Assembly: GCA_934359755.1 (NCBI GenBank)
Contig: CAKRLV010000019.1
Coordinates: 1 to 48,328 of the forward strand
Direction: 5' to 3'
DNA: 48,328 bases
DNA from: an uncultured Agathobacter sp.
GTDB lineage: Bacteria; Bacillota; Clostridia; Lachnospirales; Lachnospiraceae
Shown here piece by piece: positions 32,166 through 41,026 of the stretch (position 1 is its first letter; each line of letters opens with the position of its first letter). The notes beneath the pieces were generated by a model that was given only the letters and a program-made list of their open reading frames with translations, did not search any database and was not told the DNA's origin. A program made the translations under genes and the position numbers.

Positions 32166-33055
32166 GCTTCCCCTTCTGTTCCTGTAAATTTGAAACTATA
32201 TCTTCTGATAAGCCTTGCCGATATCACGAAACTTGTTGCAAAAAGTATCAAAAAACATATAGTTGACTGTCCAAGTGTCGGCAGCATATCATATCCGAAA
32301 TTGTGTCTCTGGAATGTCGCCTGATTAAGCGGTGACAACCAGCCCACTATAACATTTGCTTTGTAATTTTCTTCTTCTGACAGCTTAAGAAGTACCTTAA
32401 ATGTCTCTGGTGAAAGTACAAATCCATACACGCTTATTCCAAGAACTGCAATCATTCCAGCCCTCTGTCCCTTGTAAAGATTAAACACCATCATTATGAA
32501 TACCAGAAATAGAATATACATAAGCATCAGTCCGAATATCACAAGCATACATGCATATGGTGTCGACATCTCCATCGTCTTTACTGTGGCGGGTACCGCT
32601 ATCTTCTCTCCCGCCCCGGAATAGCCAAGCCTCGCTGCTGTCTCACTCCATATATTGCCTGGAAACGTCTTGTTCATGCAGATAATCGAGGTAGAAAAGA
32701 GTACAAAAATCAGATAGACAAGTGTTGCACCTATGATATAGATGAACTGTCCAATAAGCCATGTACGTCTTTTAGTTCTGACCAGAAATAATGGGGTTCC
32801 GCTTGAAATAAACGGCATATCTGCGAATAAGAAAATCAGTAAGAGTGATGCTAAAAGGATGGAATTGCTGTCACTGAATGTCCATATGAATGGTTCAAAC
32901 ACCTGCATCACTGTATCATTTGCATCTGCAAACCGAACCACCTTGTCCGACAACAGGAAGCATAAAATAAAAGCAAGTGAGAACGCGATAATCACTCTTG
33001 GATTCTTTTTCCAGAGTCTGAAATTGTATGCCGCCACATTAAGTGCCGCAATCAT
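32162..33055 (-). CDS. ABC-2 type transporter permease (second of pair)
   Basis: A 297-residue protein with about six membrane helices (near 22-41, 62-78, 102-124, 165-188, 195-213 and 259-278) and small loops, the layout of ABC-2 permeases. The N-terminus 'NVAAYNFRLWKKNPRVIIAFSLAFILCFLL' is typical. It overlaps its neighbours on both sides by four bases. No substrate can be inferred. Confidence 0.75.
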   Translation of the reverse strand: MIAALNVAAYNFRLWKKNPRVIIAFSLAFILCFLLSDKVVRFADANDTVMQVFEPFIWTFSDSNSILLASLLLIFLFADMPFISSGTPLFLVRTKRRTWLIGQFIYIIGATLVYLIFVLFSTSIICMNKTFPGNIWSETAARLGYSGAGEKIAVPATVKTMEMSTPYACMLVIFGLMLMYILFLVFIMMVFNLYKGQRAGMIAVLGISVYGFVLSPETFKVLLKLSEEENYKANVIVGWLSPLNQATFQRHNFGYDMLPTLGQSTICFLILFATSFVISARLIRRYSFKFTGTEGEA

Positions 33056-33891
33056 AGACTACCAAGCCTCCTCTTTTCATGCAGATAAAACACACTGCAT
33101 ATAAGTATCGTAACTTCTATAATAAAAATCAAAACTCCTATACTCCCAAATGGGAATTTATCAAGTACCAGCCATTCCTTCGGATATATAACATAGCAGT
33201 CCTTGAAATACCGCTCACACAGAATAATCAGCACATAGTAAAATATAAACGGTCCTGCATAAGCCATATATTTGCTCGAGGTAAATGCTGCGGCAGCCAT
33301 TCCAACCACCGACCACATTGCACCCTGCATAAATATCCTAAGTATCATATCAAGAAGTGGCAGTATGGTTTCTGACCATGTACCTGCCCACGATGCAGCA
33401 TCATCAGCCGCCTCCATCGGTATAAACACTAGCAGCATAACTATATATGAAAGCAATATTCCAAGCACAAGTGCCAATCCTCCCGACACCATACACGCCA
33501 CAATCTTTCCTGACAGATAATTGCTCCGCTTCGCACGGACTATGTATAATTTGATGTATCCGCTTTTTAGATCATCTATATATGAAGTGGTATATGGCAG
33601 CACACAGATAATCGTCAGCGCAAACACGAACACATCTGAGTTAAGTGCCTGTTGCAGCAACGTATTATGAAATCCGTACTCCAGCAGATTATCACTTCTA
33701 AATGCCTTAACAATCTCTGTAAAAACACCTGTAAAAATGGCAAATACAGTCCCAAGCACTGCCAGAAGAAATGACAGATTCTTAATAGAATAATACAGAT
33801 TCGACTCTATCATATTCATTCTGGCTACCCTGTCTGTGCCAAGCAGGGTCTCTTCCATACTTCTCATAGTATCAGTATCCTTCAACGACAT
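33052..33891 (-). CDS. ABC-2 type transporter permease (first of pair)
   Basis: A 279-residue protein with about six helices ('FLLAVLGTVFAIFTGVF', 'VFVFALTIICVLPYTT', 'GGLALVLGILLSYIVMLLVFI', 'IFMQGAMWSVVGMAAAAF', 'YAGPFIFYYVLIIL', 'IGVLIFIIEVTILICSVFYL'). The conserved cytoplasmic block after the second helix ('SYIDDLKSGYIKLYIVRAKRSNYLSGKIVA') fits ABC-2 permeases. The N-terminus is uncertain: ATG 33891 overlaps the lipoprotein gene by 20 bases, and an in-frame ATG eight codons later also has an AAGGAT site. Confidence 0.75.
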   Translation of the reverse strand: MSLKDTDTMRSMEETLLGTDRVARMNMIESNLYYSIKNLSFLLAVLGTVFAIFTGVFTEIVKAFRSDNLLEYGFHNTLLQQALNSDVFVFALTIICVLPYTTSYIDDLKSGYIKLYIVRAKRSNYLSGKIVACMVSGGLALVLGILLSYIVMLLVFIPMEAADDAASWAGTWSETILPLLDMILRIFMQGAMWSVVGMAAAAFTSSKYMAYAGPFIFYYVLIILCERYFKDCYVIYPKEWLVLDKFPFGSIGVLIFIIEVTILICSVFYLHEKRRLGSL

Positions 33892-35392
33892 CTATCACAC
33901 TTCCATCTACAGCATTTATTGCAAGTACTATCCATGGCTGCTGTTCCTGCATATCCATTGTATCCCATTTGTCTGTATATTCATTGTACGATTTATGGTG
34001 TTCTATTACCTTCCCATAAAATATCCATGCCGGGGAATACACACCTTTTCTTTCGCTTCCCGAATCACGCACTCTCATAAGTGATATACTCACCTGATTT
34101 ACATCAACATCTATTGTCATAGTGTTGTTTTCATCATTCCACTCCGAAATTTTGCCTTCGTATATAACCGGCATCATCTTCTCAAATGTCTTCTTTGCCT
34201 CATCAAATGAGATTATTCCCACATTGTCTGATACAGACTCTTTTATATCAGCAGGGTACTCCCAGTTCATGCTTATTATTCCATCTTTATCTACGGTAAC
34301 ATTCATTCTCTCATAACACCATACAAGTGTTGCGTCATCATCTGGCAAATAATCATTCGTAGTTGCTGCAATAGGAATGCCATCGACTACTCTTGTGTAT
34401 GTAAATTTATATGCAGTGTAATCTTTAGATGGACTAGTCTCTGTTTCCGCATCTTCAAATTTATTGTCAGAAACAACTTTAGTCTTATATCCCTGCACTC
34501 CAAAATTTTCTATACATTTGACATCTACACCTACGCTGTCAAAGAAGCTGTCTGCTTTCGCCCTTGCCTCATCAATGGATATTCCTATATCTTTCTTTGC
34601 ATTTTCCTTAAGTTCGTCTGTATCAAGCTCCACACCTTCGTCTGGATAGTAACTCCATTCTGAATCTCTCGAATACAGAAATCCAGGCCATCCACTTGAA
34701 TCAACAGGGAAATTGGTAAGCGAAAAATACTCCGTATCTGTATTACACTCTACTCCATACACTTTATCTTTTTCATTCTCTGTGCTGTAATTTTCAAGTA
34801 GCTTTATCTTGTCATCCACAGGCACCTTATGAAGCGTTGACTTCTCAGGCGCATCATCATAAAGTCCCTCCCAGTATTCTATCTCAGTATTCTTACCTTC
34901 AATGCTGTTCTGCCTCTCTTCATCTGTTATCGAGGTATCCGCTTCAATCTCTGAAATAGCCTGTTTACAGTTAACGATCATTTCTTTAATTCTGGACTTA
35001 GTCATATCAGTTCCTTCAAGAATATAAGTCTCTCTTCCCTTGAAAAAGAAATTATATGCCGCAGTCGCAAACTCCTGTGAATAACCTTCACTTGTCACTT
35101 CATACATTGGAATAGTATCATTGTCTGGAAGCCATACATCGGCGTCCGCCTTGACCACCAGCGACTTGTCATCATTCTCATATGAATAGTTGTAATGCTC
35201 TGGTGCTTTCTCCGCTGTAGCTTTAAGCGTGCTATCCTCATCAGGCGTCTTCTTTGCCTCTTCTCTTAATTTCTCGGCATTTTTCTGTTTTACTATTTTC
35301 TCATCTGGTGTCTTCGCACATGCAGTAATTCCAGTCATCATACTTGCAATTATCACTGCACTTATGCAAAGTCTGTATAATTTGTGCTTCAT
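33872..35392 (-). CDS. Large lipoprotein, possibly DUF6034-like
   Basis: A 506-residue predicted lipoprotein. The signal peptide ends in GITAC (Cys near 25). A charged coil follows (EKIVKQKNAEKLREEAKKTPDED). The body is mixed α/β with 'VKADADVWLPD', 'GISIDEARAKADSFFDSVGVD', 'YKFTYTRVVDGIPIAATTNDYLPDDDATLVWCYERM' and 'IISFDEAKKTFEKMMP'. Two segments of the 'SIDEA...AF/SFDEA..TF' type recall PepSY/YcdB-like repeats. From memory it resembles DUF6034 lipoproteins. It follows the kinase gene after 42 bases and overlaps the first permease, so it is the substrate-facing or sensing partner of the exporter. Confidence 0.6.
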   Translation of the reverse strand: MKHKLYRLCISAVIIASMMTGITACAKTPDEKIVKQKNAEKLREEAKKTPDEDSTLKATAEKAPEHYNYSYENDDKSLVVKADADVWLPDNDTIPMYEVTSEGYSQEFATAAYNFFFKGRETYILEGTDMTKSRIKEMIVNCKQAISEIEADTSITDEERQNSIEGKNTEIEYWEGLYDDAPEKSTLHKVPVDDKIKLLENYSTENEKDKVYGVECNTDTEYFSLTNFPVDSSGWPGFLYSRDSEWSYYPDEGVELDTDELKENAKKDIGISIDEARAKADSFFDSVGVDVKCIENFGVQGYKTKVVSDNKFEDAETETSPSKDYTAYKFTYTRVVDGIPIAATTNDYLPDDDATLVWCYERMNVTVDKDGIISMNWEYPADIKESVSDNVGIISFDEAKKTFEKMMPVIYEGKISEWNDENNTMTIDVDVNQVSISLMRVRDSGSERKGVYSPAWIFYGKVIEHHKSYNEYTDKWDTMDMQEQQPWIVLAINAVDGSVIDVVEGY

Positions 35393-35434
35393 TACAAACT
35401 CCTTTACCCGTACTAACTCTTTGATATGTGATTA

Positions 35435-36892
35435 CTATATTGTATCTGACATTTTAGAGTCATCATCAAAATGTAATGGATTTGTAAAATCGACTGTAAC
35501 GGTGCTTCCTTTTTCTGGCTCACTCTCGATATATATCTGCGCATTGTGTGCTTTTGCAATCATCAGGCACAGTGTAAGACCAATTCCAAACCCCTCCGAT
35601 TTTCTTGATTTATCTCCCTGATAAAATGGCTGTGTTATTTTCTCAATTTCGTCTTTTTCAATTCCACATCCATTGTCTTTTACTCTTATACAGTCATCCG
35701 CTATCTCTACATCTATCTGCGTGGATTTCGCTTTGCAGGCATTGTCAAAGAGATTTACGATAAGTTCTGTAAGAAGGTCCGCATCTCCCCTTATATTTGC
35801 GCAACTATCCTCCTTTACGCAAATGGAATAACTGATTTCCTTTCTCCTTGCCTTATCCAGCAAGATACGCTCTATCTGTTTTTTCCAGATTCCCATATCA
35901 ATATCATCAATCTGTACTTTCTTATTCTCGATTGTTATAAGTTCTGTAAGCTTTGTGGATAAACGCTCAAGCCTTCTGCTCTCATCATCTATAAATGCAA
36001 TAGCCTCATCACGCTGTCCATCCTGAAGTGCCACATTCTTAAGCATATACGAGTAACCTGTTATGGCAGTAATTGGTGTCCGCATCTCATGTGCCATCGC
36101 AGATAAAAGCATCTTCTGTTCCTTTGCTTTCGTCTCTACCTTCTCAATATACCCGTCAACGATACTCTGCATCTGGTGGAAAGATCTGCTAAGCGACTGT
36201 ATCTCGTCTTCCCTTTTTCCATGCACAGGCAGACTTTCACTATCCGAATATCTATTTGCAATGCTATCCGCCTCAGCCTCTAATCTGCCAAGCGGGGCAA
36301 GCTGCCATTTGAGGAAAAAGTATGTACCTGTGGCTGCGATAATAATAATGATAATACTTACCGCTATGCAGAAATATGTCAGATACACTATCTGCTCCAT
36401 GCTGTCAGTAATATCTCGCACTACGCTCATGTATCTTTCTTCTCCTCTGTAATTGAACGTATCCCCGACTATGCAATAATATTTTCCCTGCCACTTTATG
36501 ATTACCCTGTCATATAAAATTCTGTCATCCGCAGATTCATATTTTATCCCATATTTATCAATAGTCATCTTCGGATCTATTCCTGAATTGTTGTATATAT
36601 CCTCATCAGCAGACTGGATTACATACTCGCTGCCCTCATTTCTAAAACTGTTAAGCTTCATGATTGCATATTTTGCAACTGTGTATTCCGTTTCTCCAAC
36701 TATGTTATTTGCATTCTTTAATTCTATATTGTTGTACTGATAGACAAAAGTCTGCATCTCAGACTCTACTGAACTATATGCAGTCTGTTCGCTGACTTCC
36801 TCGGTTCGATATATCATAACACTCATTCCGATTAATATTGTAAAAATGGTAATCGCTACCATAACAATTGTGATTCGGGTACGCAGCTTCAT
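35435..36892 (-). CDS. Sensor histidine kinase (HAMP-HisKA-HATPase)
   Basis: A 485-residue kinase. Helices at about 8-28 and 170-194 flank a 140-residue extracytoplasmic sensor. The HAMP region is about 195-250, the phospho-His is H268 in AMAHEMRTPI, and the ATPase domain has 'LIVNLFDNACKA' (N-box), 'VKDNGCGI' and 'GFGIGLTL'. The ATG at 36892 overlaps the regulator stop (TGATG), with GGAGG six bases ahead; the in-frame TTG at 36895 is less likely. It pairs with the OmpR-type regulator upstream and is co-transcribed with the lipoprotein-exporter genes. Confidence 0.92.
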   Translation of the reverse strand: MKLRTRITIVMVAITIFTILIGMSVMIYRTEEVSEQTAYSSVESEMQTFVYQYNNIELKNANNIVGETEYTVAKYAIMKLNSFRNEGSEYVIQSADEDIYNNSGIDPKMTIDKYGIKYESADDRILYDRVIIKWQGKYYCIVGDTFNYRGEERYMSVVRDITDSMEQIVYLTYFCIAVSIIIIIIAATGTYFFLKWQLAPLGRLEAEADSIANRYSDSESLPVHGKREDEIQSLSRSFHQMQSIVDGYIEKVETKAKEQKMLLSAMAHEMRTPITAITGYSYMLKNVALQDGQRDEAIAFIDDESRRLERLSTKLTELITIENKKVQIDDIDMGIWKKQIERILLDKARRKEISYSICVKEDSCANIRGDADLLTELIVNLFDNACKAKSTQIDVEIADDCIRVKDNGCGIEKDEIEKITQPFYQGDKSRKSEGFGIGLTLCLMIAKAHNAQIYIESEPEKGSTVTVDFTNPLHFDDDSKMSDTI

Positions 36893-37545
36893 CAATCTAC
36901 CTCCAGACGATATCCGATTTTGGGAACACTTGCGATGTTGAGTCCCGTTTTCTTCCTAAGCTGTGCGATATGTACATCTACGGTTCTTGTACTACCCTCG
37001 TAGAAAATATTCCACACTTCATTGAGCATTTTCTCCCTTGTGAGTGCCACGTTTTTATTGCGGATTAACAGCACAAGAAGATCAAACTCTATAGGAGTTA
37101 GTGTAAGCTCAGCTCCCGCCTTTTTTACCGAACGCTCCTCTATATTTACTTCAACATCATCTATTTTGAAAAACTTGTCATTCTTGCCATAACGCTTAAG
37201 CACCATATCAATTCTTGCCATTACCTCAAGCATCTCAAAAGGCTTTACTATATAGTCCTCCGCCCCTTTGGTAAGTCCCTCAAGCTTTGATTCAATATCA
37301 CCGCGTGCTGTAAGATAAATAACCGGAATATTGTGCTCAAGCAATGGCGAAAGAAGCGCAAATCCATCAACCTTCGGAAGCATCACGTCAAGCAGCGCAA
37401 GGTCAGCTGTCCCGTCCTCATTTAACCAGTCAAGCACTTCCTGTCCATCATACAGTGCCACTGTCTCATATCCTGTAATTCCAAGATTCATACAAAGCAT
37501 CTTGTTTATCGCAAGTTCATCATCTATTACTAAAATTCTGCTCAT
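36892..37545 (-). CDS. OmpR/PhoB-family response regulator
   Basis: A 217-residue regulator. The receiver has DD at 8-9, phospho-acceptor D53 in LLDVMLP and K101 in VKPFE. The C-terminal winged helix (about 125-217) has 'LTPIEFDLLVLLIRN' and 'TRTVDVHIAQLRKKTG'. It is the first gene of an eight-gene leftward operon, regulator to MacB-like protein. A TTTACA-N5-TTTACA direct repeat about 100 bases upstream is the expected kind of site for its own family. Confidence 0.93.
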   Translation of the reverse strand: MSRILVIDDELAINKMLCMNLGITGYETVALYDGQEVLDWLNEDGTADLALLDVMLPKVDGFALLSPLLEHNIPVIYLTARGDIESKLEGLTKGAEDYIVKPFEMLEVMARIDMVLKRYGKNDKFFKIDDVEVNIEERSVKKAGAELTLTPIEFDLLVLLIRNKNVALTREKMLNEVWNIFYEGSTRTVDVHIAQLRKKTGLNIASVPKIGYRLEVD

Positions 37546-37644
37546 AAAATATATCCTTTACTATAACTGTTATAAATATGAGATACAAAATACCTTTTGC
37601 TCCCAATTTCATTAATATTGTATAACAATATCGTATGAAGGGGT

Positions 37645-37661
37645 TGTAAAAAAGTTGTAAA
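37645..37661 (-). promoter_or_regulatory. Pho-box-like direct repeat upstream of the second exporter operon
   Basis: Minus strand: TTTACA-ACTTT-TTTACA, two perfect half sites with an 11-base period. This is the spacing and half-site sequence found upstream of pstS and nptA in this window. A TATACA/TACAAT -10-like stretch follows about 20 bases on. It may bind the operon's own regulator or the PhoB/PhoP-type protein. Confidence 0.55.
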
Positions 37662-37822
37662 TATTACTCGTTACTATTTCTCTAATAGTTTCAGTTTATA
37701 ATCGGCTATAGGATTGTCTTATAACAAAAATTATGCTATTATTTTTCATATTAATAAATCTGAATGCTTTTGTACTATTCGGCAAAAGCCCATTTATTTT
37801 CAGATACAATCAGGAGAATATC

Positions 37823-38734
37823 ATGACATTAACACAGCTTAGATATGTAATAGAAATCGCCAATTCCTCTTCCATGAACGAGGCTGCCAAGAATCTTTTT
37901 GTTTCACAGCCCAGCTTATCAGGCTCCATCAGGGAACTCGAGAGCGAAATCGGAATCACTATTTTCATCCGTTCTAACAGAGGCGTATCCCTGACACCAG
38001 AAGGTGCTGATTTCCTCGGATATGCCAGACAGGTTGTCGAACAGTATGAACTCATTGAGACTAAATACATCAAGAAAGAGAATATCAAACAGAAATTCAG
38101 TGTATCAACACAGCACTATACATTTGCAGTCAATGCATTCGTCGAACTTATGAAGCAGTACGAAATCGACGAGTACGACTTCTCTATATTTGAGACTAAG
38201 ACAGGTGAGGTCATTGACAATGTTGATAAATATCGAAGCGAGATTGGTGTCCTTTATATAAATGACTTCAACCGCGATGTACTTATGAAGCTTTTTGCAT
38301 CTAAGGGACTTAGTTTCCACGCTCTTTTTGACTGCCACGTATATGTATACCTGTGGAAGGAACATCCTCTTGCCAAAAAGGACAAGATTACTCTTGATGA
38401 GCTTCTGGACTACCCATGCCTCGCTTTTGACCAGGGTGAGAGTAATTCTTTTTACTTTGCCGAAGAACTTCATAGTACATTCGACTATAAACAGATAATT
38501 CATGCAAATGACAGAGGTACAATGCTCAATCTCTTTGTTGCAATGAACGGATTTACTTTGTGTTCGGGAATAATATGTGAGGACCTAAATGGTGACAACT
38601 ACTGCGCCATCCCGCTTGACAGCACTGAGAAAATGACGGTTGGATATATTAAGAAAAAGGGAATTCCACTTAGTACAATGGGGAAAATATATGTAGATGA
38701 GATTTCTAAGTACAAGGACAATGTACTTGAATGA
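37823..38734 (+). CDS. LysR-family transcriptional regulator
   Basis: A 303-residue LysR regulator. The N-terminal helix-turn-helix (MTLTQLRYVIEIANSSSMNEAAKNLFVSQPSLSGSIRELE) is complete, with the recognition helix about 30-47. The rest is the two-lobed effector-binding domain. The start is the ATG at 37823 with AGGAGA eight bases ahead; the open frame to 37733 has no such site. LysR proteins often regulate a divergent neighbour, which here is the sensor-exporter operon starting at 37545, 277 bases away. The effector is unknown. Confidence 0.9.
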   Translation: MTLTQLRYVIEIANSSSMNEAAKNLFVSQPSLSGSIRELESEIGITIFIRSNRGVSLTPEGADFLGYARQVVEQYELIETKYIKKENIKQKFSVSTQHYTFAVNAFVELMKQYEIDEYDFSIFETKTGEVIDNVDKYRSEIGVLYINDFNRDVLMKLFASKGLSFHALFDCHVYVYLWKEHPLAKKDKITLDELLDYPCLAFDQGESNSFYFAEELHSTFDYKQIIHANDRGTMLNLFVAMNGFTLCSGIICEDLNGDNYCAIPLDSTEKMTVGYIKKKGIPLSTMGKIYVDEISKYKDNVLE

Positions 38735-38848
38735 TATTATTTCTCATTTTAGAACGAAGTATGTCCAAAATATTAATAAGCAATTAACTATTTGTGAATT
38801 GTGCACAATATATATTTTATTTTTTGGTGAGTATTATGTCAAATAAAC

Positions 38849-38930
38849 TGTTATAATCTATACTTGTCAGACAGATAATAAGTCTTTTAGGAGACATGGG
38901 GTAGACCAGCCGGGGGGCTGGTCATTTTTT
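38849..38930 (+). ncRNA. Possible small RNA with extended -10 promoter and terminator
   Basis: TGTTATAAT (38849-38857) is a perfect extended -10 element. About 47 bases later comes a very stable hairpin followed by T6. The roughly 65-nt transcript would have no coding capacity beyond AGGAGACATGGGGTAG, a ribosome-binding-site-like AGGAG before a two-codon frame. It could equally be just the LysR terminator with a chance -10 element. Confidence 0.35.
38904..38930 (+). terminator. Terminator downstream of the LysR gene
   Basis: GACCAGCC (38904-38911) and GGCTGGTC (38916-38923) form a perfect 8-bp stem around GGGG, followed by A and six T. It is GC-rich unlike its surroundings. It stands immediately beside the convergent phoR stop. 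Confidence 0.9.
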
Positions 38931-38932
38931 AT

Positions 38933-40309
38933 CTATAATTTTACTTTTATCGTAGTACCCTTACCTACTTCGCTGGTAAGGTTTATTTCCCCATCGTGAA
39001 GTTCAACTATATGTTTTACAATTGCAAGTCCAAGTCCTGTTCCACCAGTCTCGCGCGAACGGCTCTTGTCAACTCTGTAGAATCGCTCGAAAATCCTGCT
39101 CTGCTCATCCGCAGGTATTCCTATTCCAGTATCCGCAACAGTAAGAACTGCTTTATTTTGCTTCTTGCAGATAGTGATGTCCACACTTCCGCCTGCGACA
39201 TTATATCGTATTGCATTCTGGCAGAGGTTATCCACCAACTCAATCAGAAGGCTTCTGTTTGAAAGAACCATCGTGCTGTCACCATGCAACTGCATAGTCA
39301 CATTCTGTTTATCCGCATTTACACGCAGTATCTCAAGTCTCTCTTTAGCCACTTCATACAAATCCACCTGTGTAAATTCGTCTTTACCATCTGTTGCATC
39401 AAGCTCCGAAAGCCTTATTATATCATTGATAATAGATACAAGTCTGTCCGCATTTTTTCTAATTTTCTCTGCAAAATCCTTAATCTTATCATCGCCAAGC
39501 ATAGCGCCTGATTCCACCACCGAATCATCCTGACGCATCTTCTGCATATCAGCATTGATACTTATAAGTTCAGCATAACCCGATATCGCAGTAAGCGGTG
39601 TCTTCAATTCATGAGAGACATTCGCAGTGAAATCCTGTCTGCTTTTGGCGGCTGCAAGAACATCACTATGCTGCTCCCTGATTCTCTTTGTAAAAGGTAT
39701 AAGCTCTTGATACTCACTTTCAAAAGTAGTGTTGTCAAGATTCTCCGCCATGCGCTCTATCGGTCTTAGAAGCTGCTTGGTAAGCATGTGGCTTAACACG
39801 ATACAGACGATTGTAATCACAAGTACAATAAGAATCAGAATAGGTGAGCTCAAAATAAATACACTGTATACACTTCGTGCAAGAGTAGACACACGAAGAA
39901 CAGTTCCATCACCAAGCAGAACTGCATAATTGAAGGTCTTCATGTTCATCGTATCTGACTCTCTTACAGATTCACCTCTTCCATGATTGAAAGCTTCTTC
40001 AATCTCAGGACGATTCTTATGATTTTCCAGCTGTGATGCATCTGCATCATTATCGAACAGTACAGTTCCATCTTCGTCAATCCAGGTTATTCGTATATCG
40101 TCGTCACCCTCAAGCAGAGCCATCTTTTCATTTTCATTGTCTACGAGATTTTCAACCCCCATAGCCTGAATTATATTTGACTCTATCTTAAGATCTTTTT
40201 GAACCTGCGCCTGAAACTGCCTGTAATAGATAAGCGTTATTCCAACAGTTGAAAACAAAATAGCAAGTATTGCAATCGCAATAAGCCTAAGATTTATCTC
40301 ACGTTTCAT
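38933..40309 (-). CDS. phoR: Phosphate sensor histidine kinase PhoR
   Basis: A 458-residue kinase. Two membrane helices (about 9-29 and 150-174) flank an extracytoplasmic sensor of about 120 residues ('DIRITWIDEDGTVLFDND', a PhoR/ResE-type sensor start). There is a short HAMP-like linker. H233 lies in NVSHELKTPLTAISGY, and the ATPase domain has 'NLCQNAIRYN' and 'GTGLGLAIVKHIVELH'. No cytoplasmic PAS domain is visible. About 20 extra residues ('MQKMRQDDSVVESGAMLGDD') interrupt the dimerisation helices after the H-box. The gene overlaps the regulator gene by four bases. Context with pst and phoU makes phosphate sensing likely. Confidence 0.88.
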   Translation of the reverse strand: MKREINLRLIAIAILAILFSTVGITLIYYRQFQAQVQKDLKIESNIIQAMGVENLVDNENEKMALLEGDDDIRITWIDEDGTVLFDNDADASQLENHKNRPEIEEAFNHGRGESVRESDTMNMKTFNYAVLLGDGTVLRVSTLARSVYSVFILSSPILILIVLVITIVCIVLSHMLTKQLLRPIERMAENLDNTTFESEYQELIPFTKRIREQHSDVLAAAKSRQDFTANVSHELKTPLTAISGYAELISINADMQKMRQDDSVVESGAMLGDDKIKDFAEKIRKNADRLVSIINDIIRLSELDATDGKDEFTQVDLYEVAKERLEILRVNADKQNVTMQLHGDSTMVLSNRSLLIELVDNLCQNAIRYNVAGGSVDITICKKQNKAVLTVADTGIGIPADEQSRIFERFYRVDKSRSRETGGTGLGLAIVKHIVELHDGEINLTSEVGKGTTIKVKL

Positions 40310-40974
40310 TCAAACATATACCCCACATTTCGAACTGTTTTTATGCGTTCTCCACAGTCCCCAAGTTTCTTTCTAAGAGTCTTAATATGCATGTCAACAG
40401 TTCGTGTCTCACCCTCGAAATCAGTCTGCCATACTCTTTGCATTATGGCCTCCCTGCTTAGTACTGTAGAATGATTCAGTGCCAGATATCTAAGAAGTTC
40501 ATACTCCTTAAAAGTAAGTCCGACTACCTCACCATCGATGAGCGCCTCATGTCGGAGATTATCTATCACAAGTTCTCCAAACTTCATCACTTCATCTTCT
40601 TCCTCTTTAGTTCTTCTAAGAAGTACCTTTACCCTTGTAATAAGCTCCATTACAGAGAAAGGTTTCTTTATATAATCATCAGCCCCATCGTCAAGGTTCT
40701 TAATCATATCAAGTTCTGTAGTCTTTGCTGTTACCATTATAACAGGCACTTTCTTAGTCTCTGATTTCTTCCTGAGCCTGCCAAGTATCTCATTGCCATT
40801 CATATCAGGGAGCATAATATCAAGAAGTATAAGGTCTGGAATTATCGACTCTAATCGCTTGAAAAAGGTCGTTGCATTTTCAAATCCTATTACTTCATGT
40901 CCACTATTCTTGAGTGCTATTGTCTCAATCTCTCTAATACTTTCATCATCTTCAACTAAATATATAAGTGCCAT
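40306..40974 (-). CDS. phoB: Phosphate response regulator, PhoB/PhoP type
   Basis: A 222-residue OmpR-family regulator. The phospho-acceptor is D52 in LLDIMLPD, and 'DDYIKKPFSVMEL' carries the conserved Lys. The winged helix has 'LTFKEYELLRYLALN' and 'TRTVDMHIKTLRKKLG'. It is followed by phoR (4-base overlap) and preceded by the Na/Pi cotransporter gene after 52 bases. It should bind the TTTACA direct repeats upstream of pstS and nptA. Confidence 0.9.
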   Translation of the reverse strand: MALIYLVEDDESIREIETIALKNSGHEVIGFENATTFFKRLESIIPDLILLDIMLPDMNGNEILGRLRKKSETKKVPVIMVTAKTTELDMIKNLDDGADDYIKKPFSVMELITRVKVLLRRTKEEEDEVMKFGELVIDNLRHEALIDGEVVGLTFKEYELLRYLALNHSTVLSREAIMQRVWQTDFEGETRTVDMHIKTLRKKLGDCGERIKTVRNVGYMFE

Positions 40975-41026
40975 TTTTACTCCTTGTCCATGAGTGGGGC
41001 ATTTTGTCCCATTACATAAATTACAT

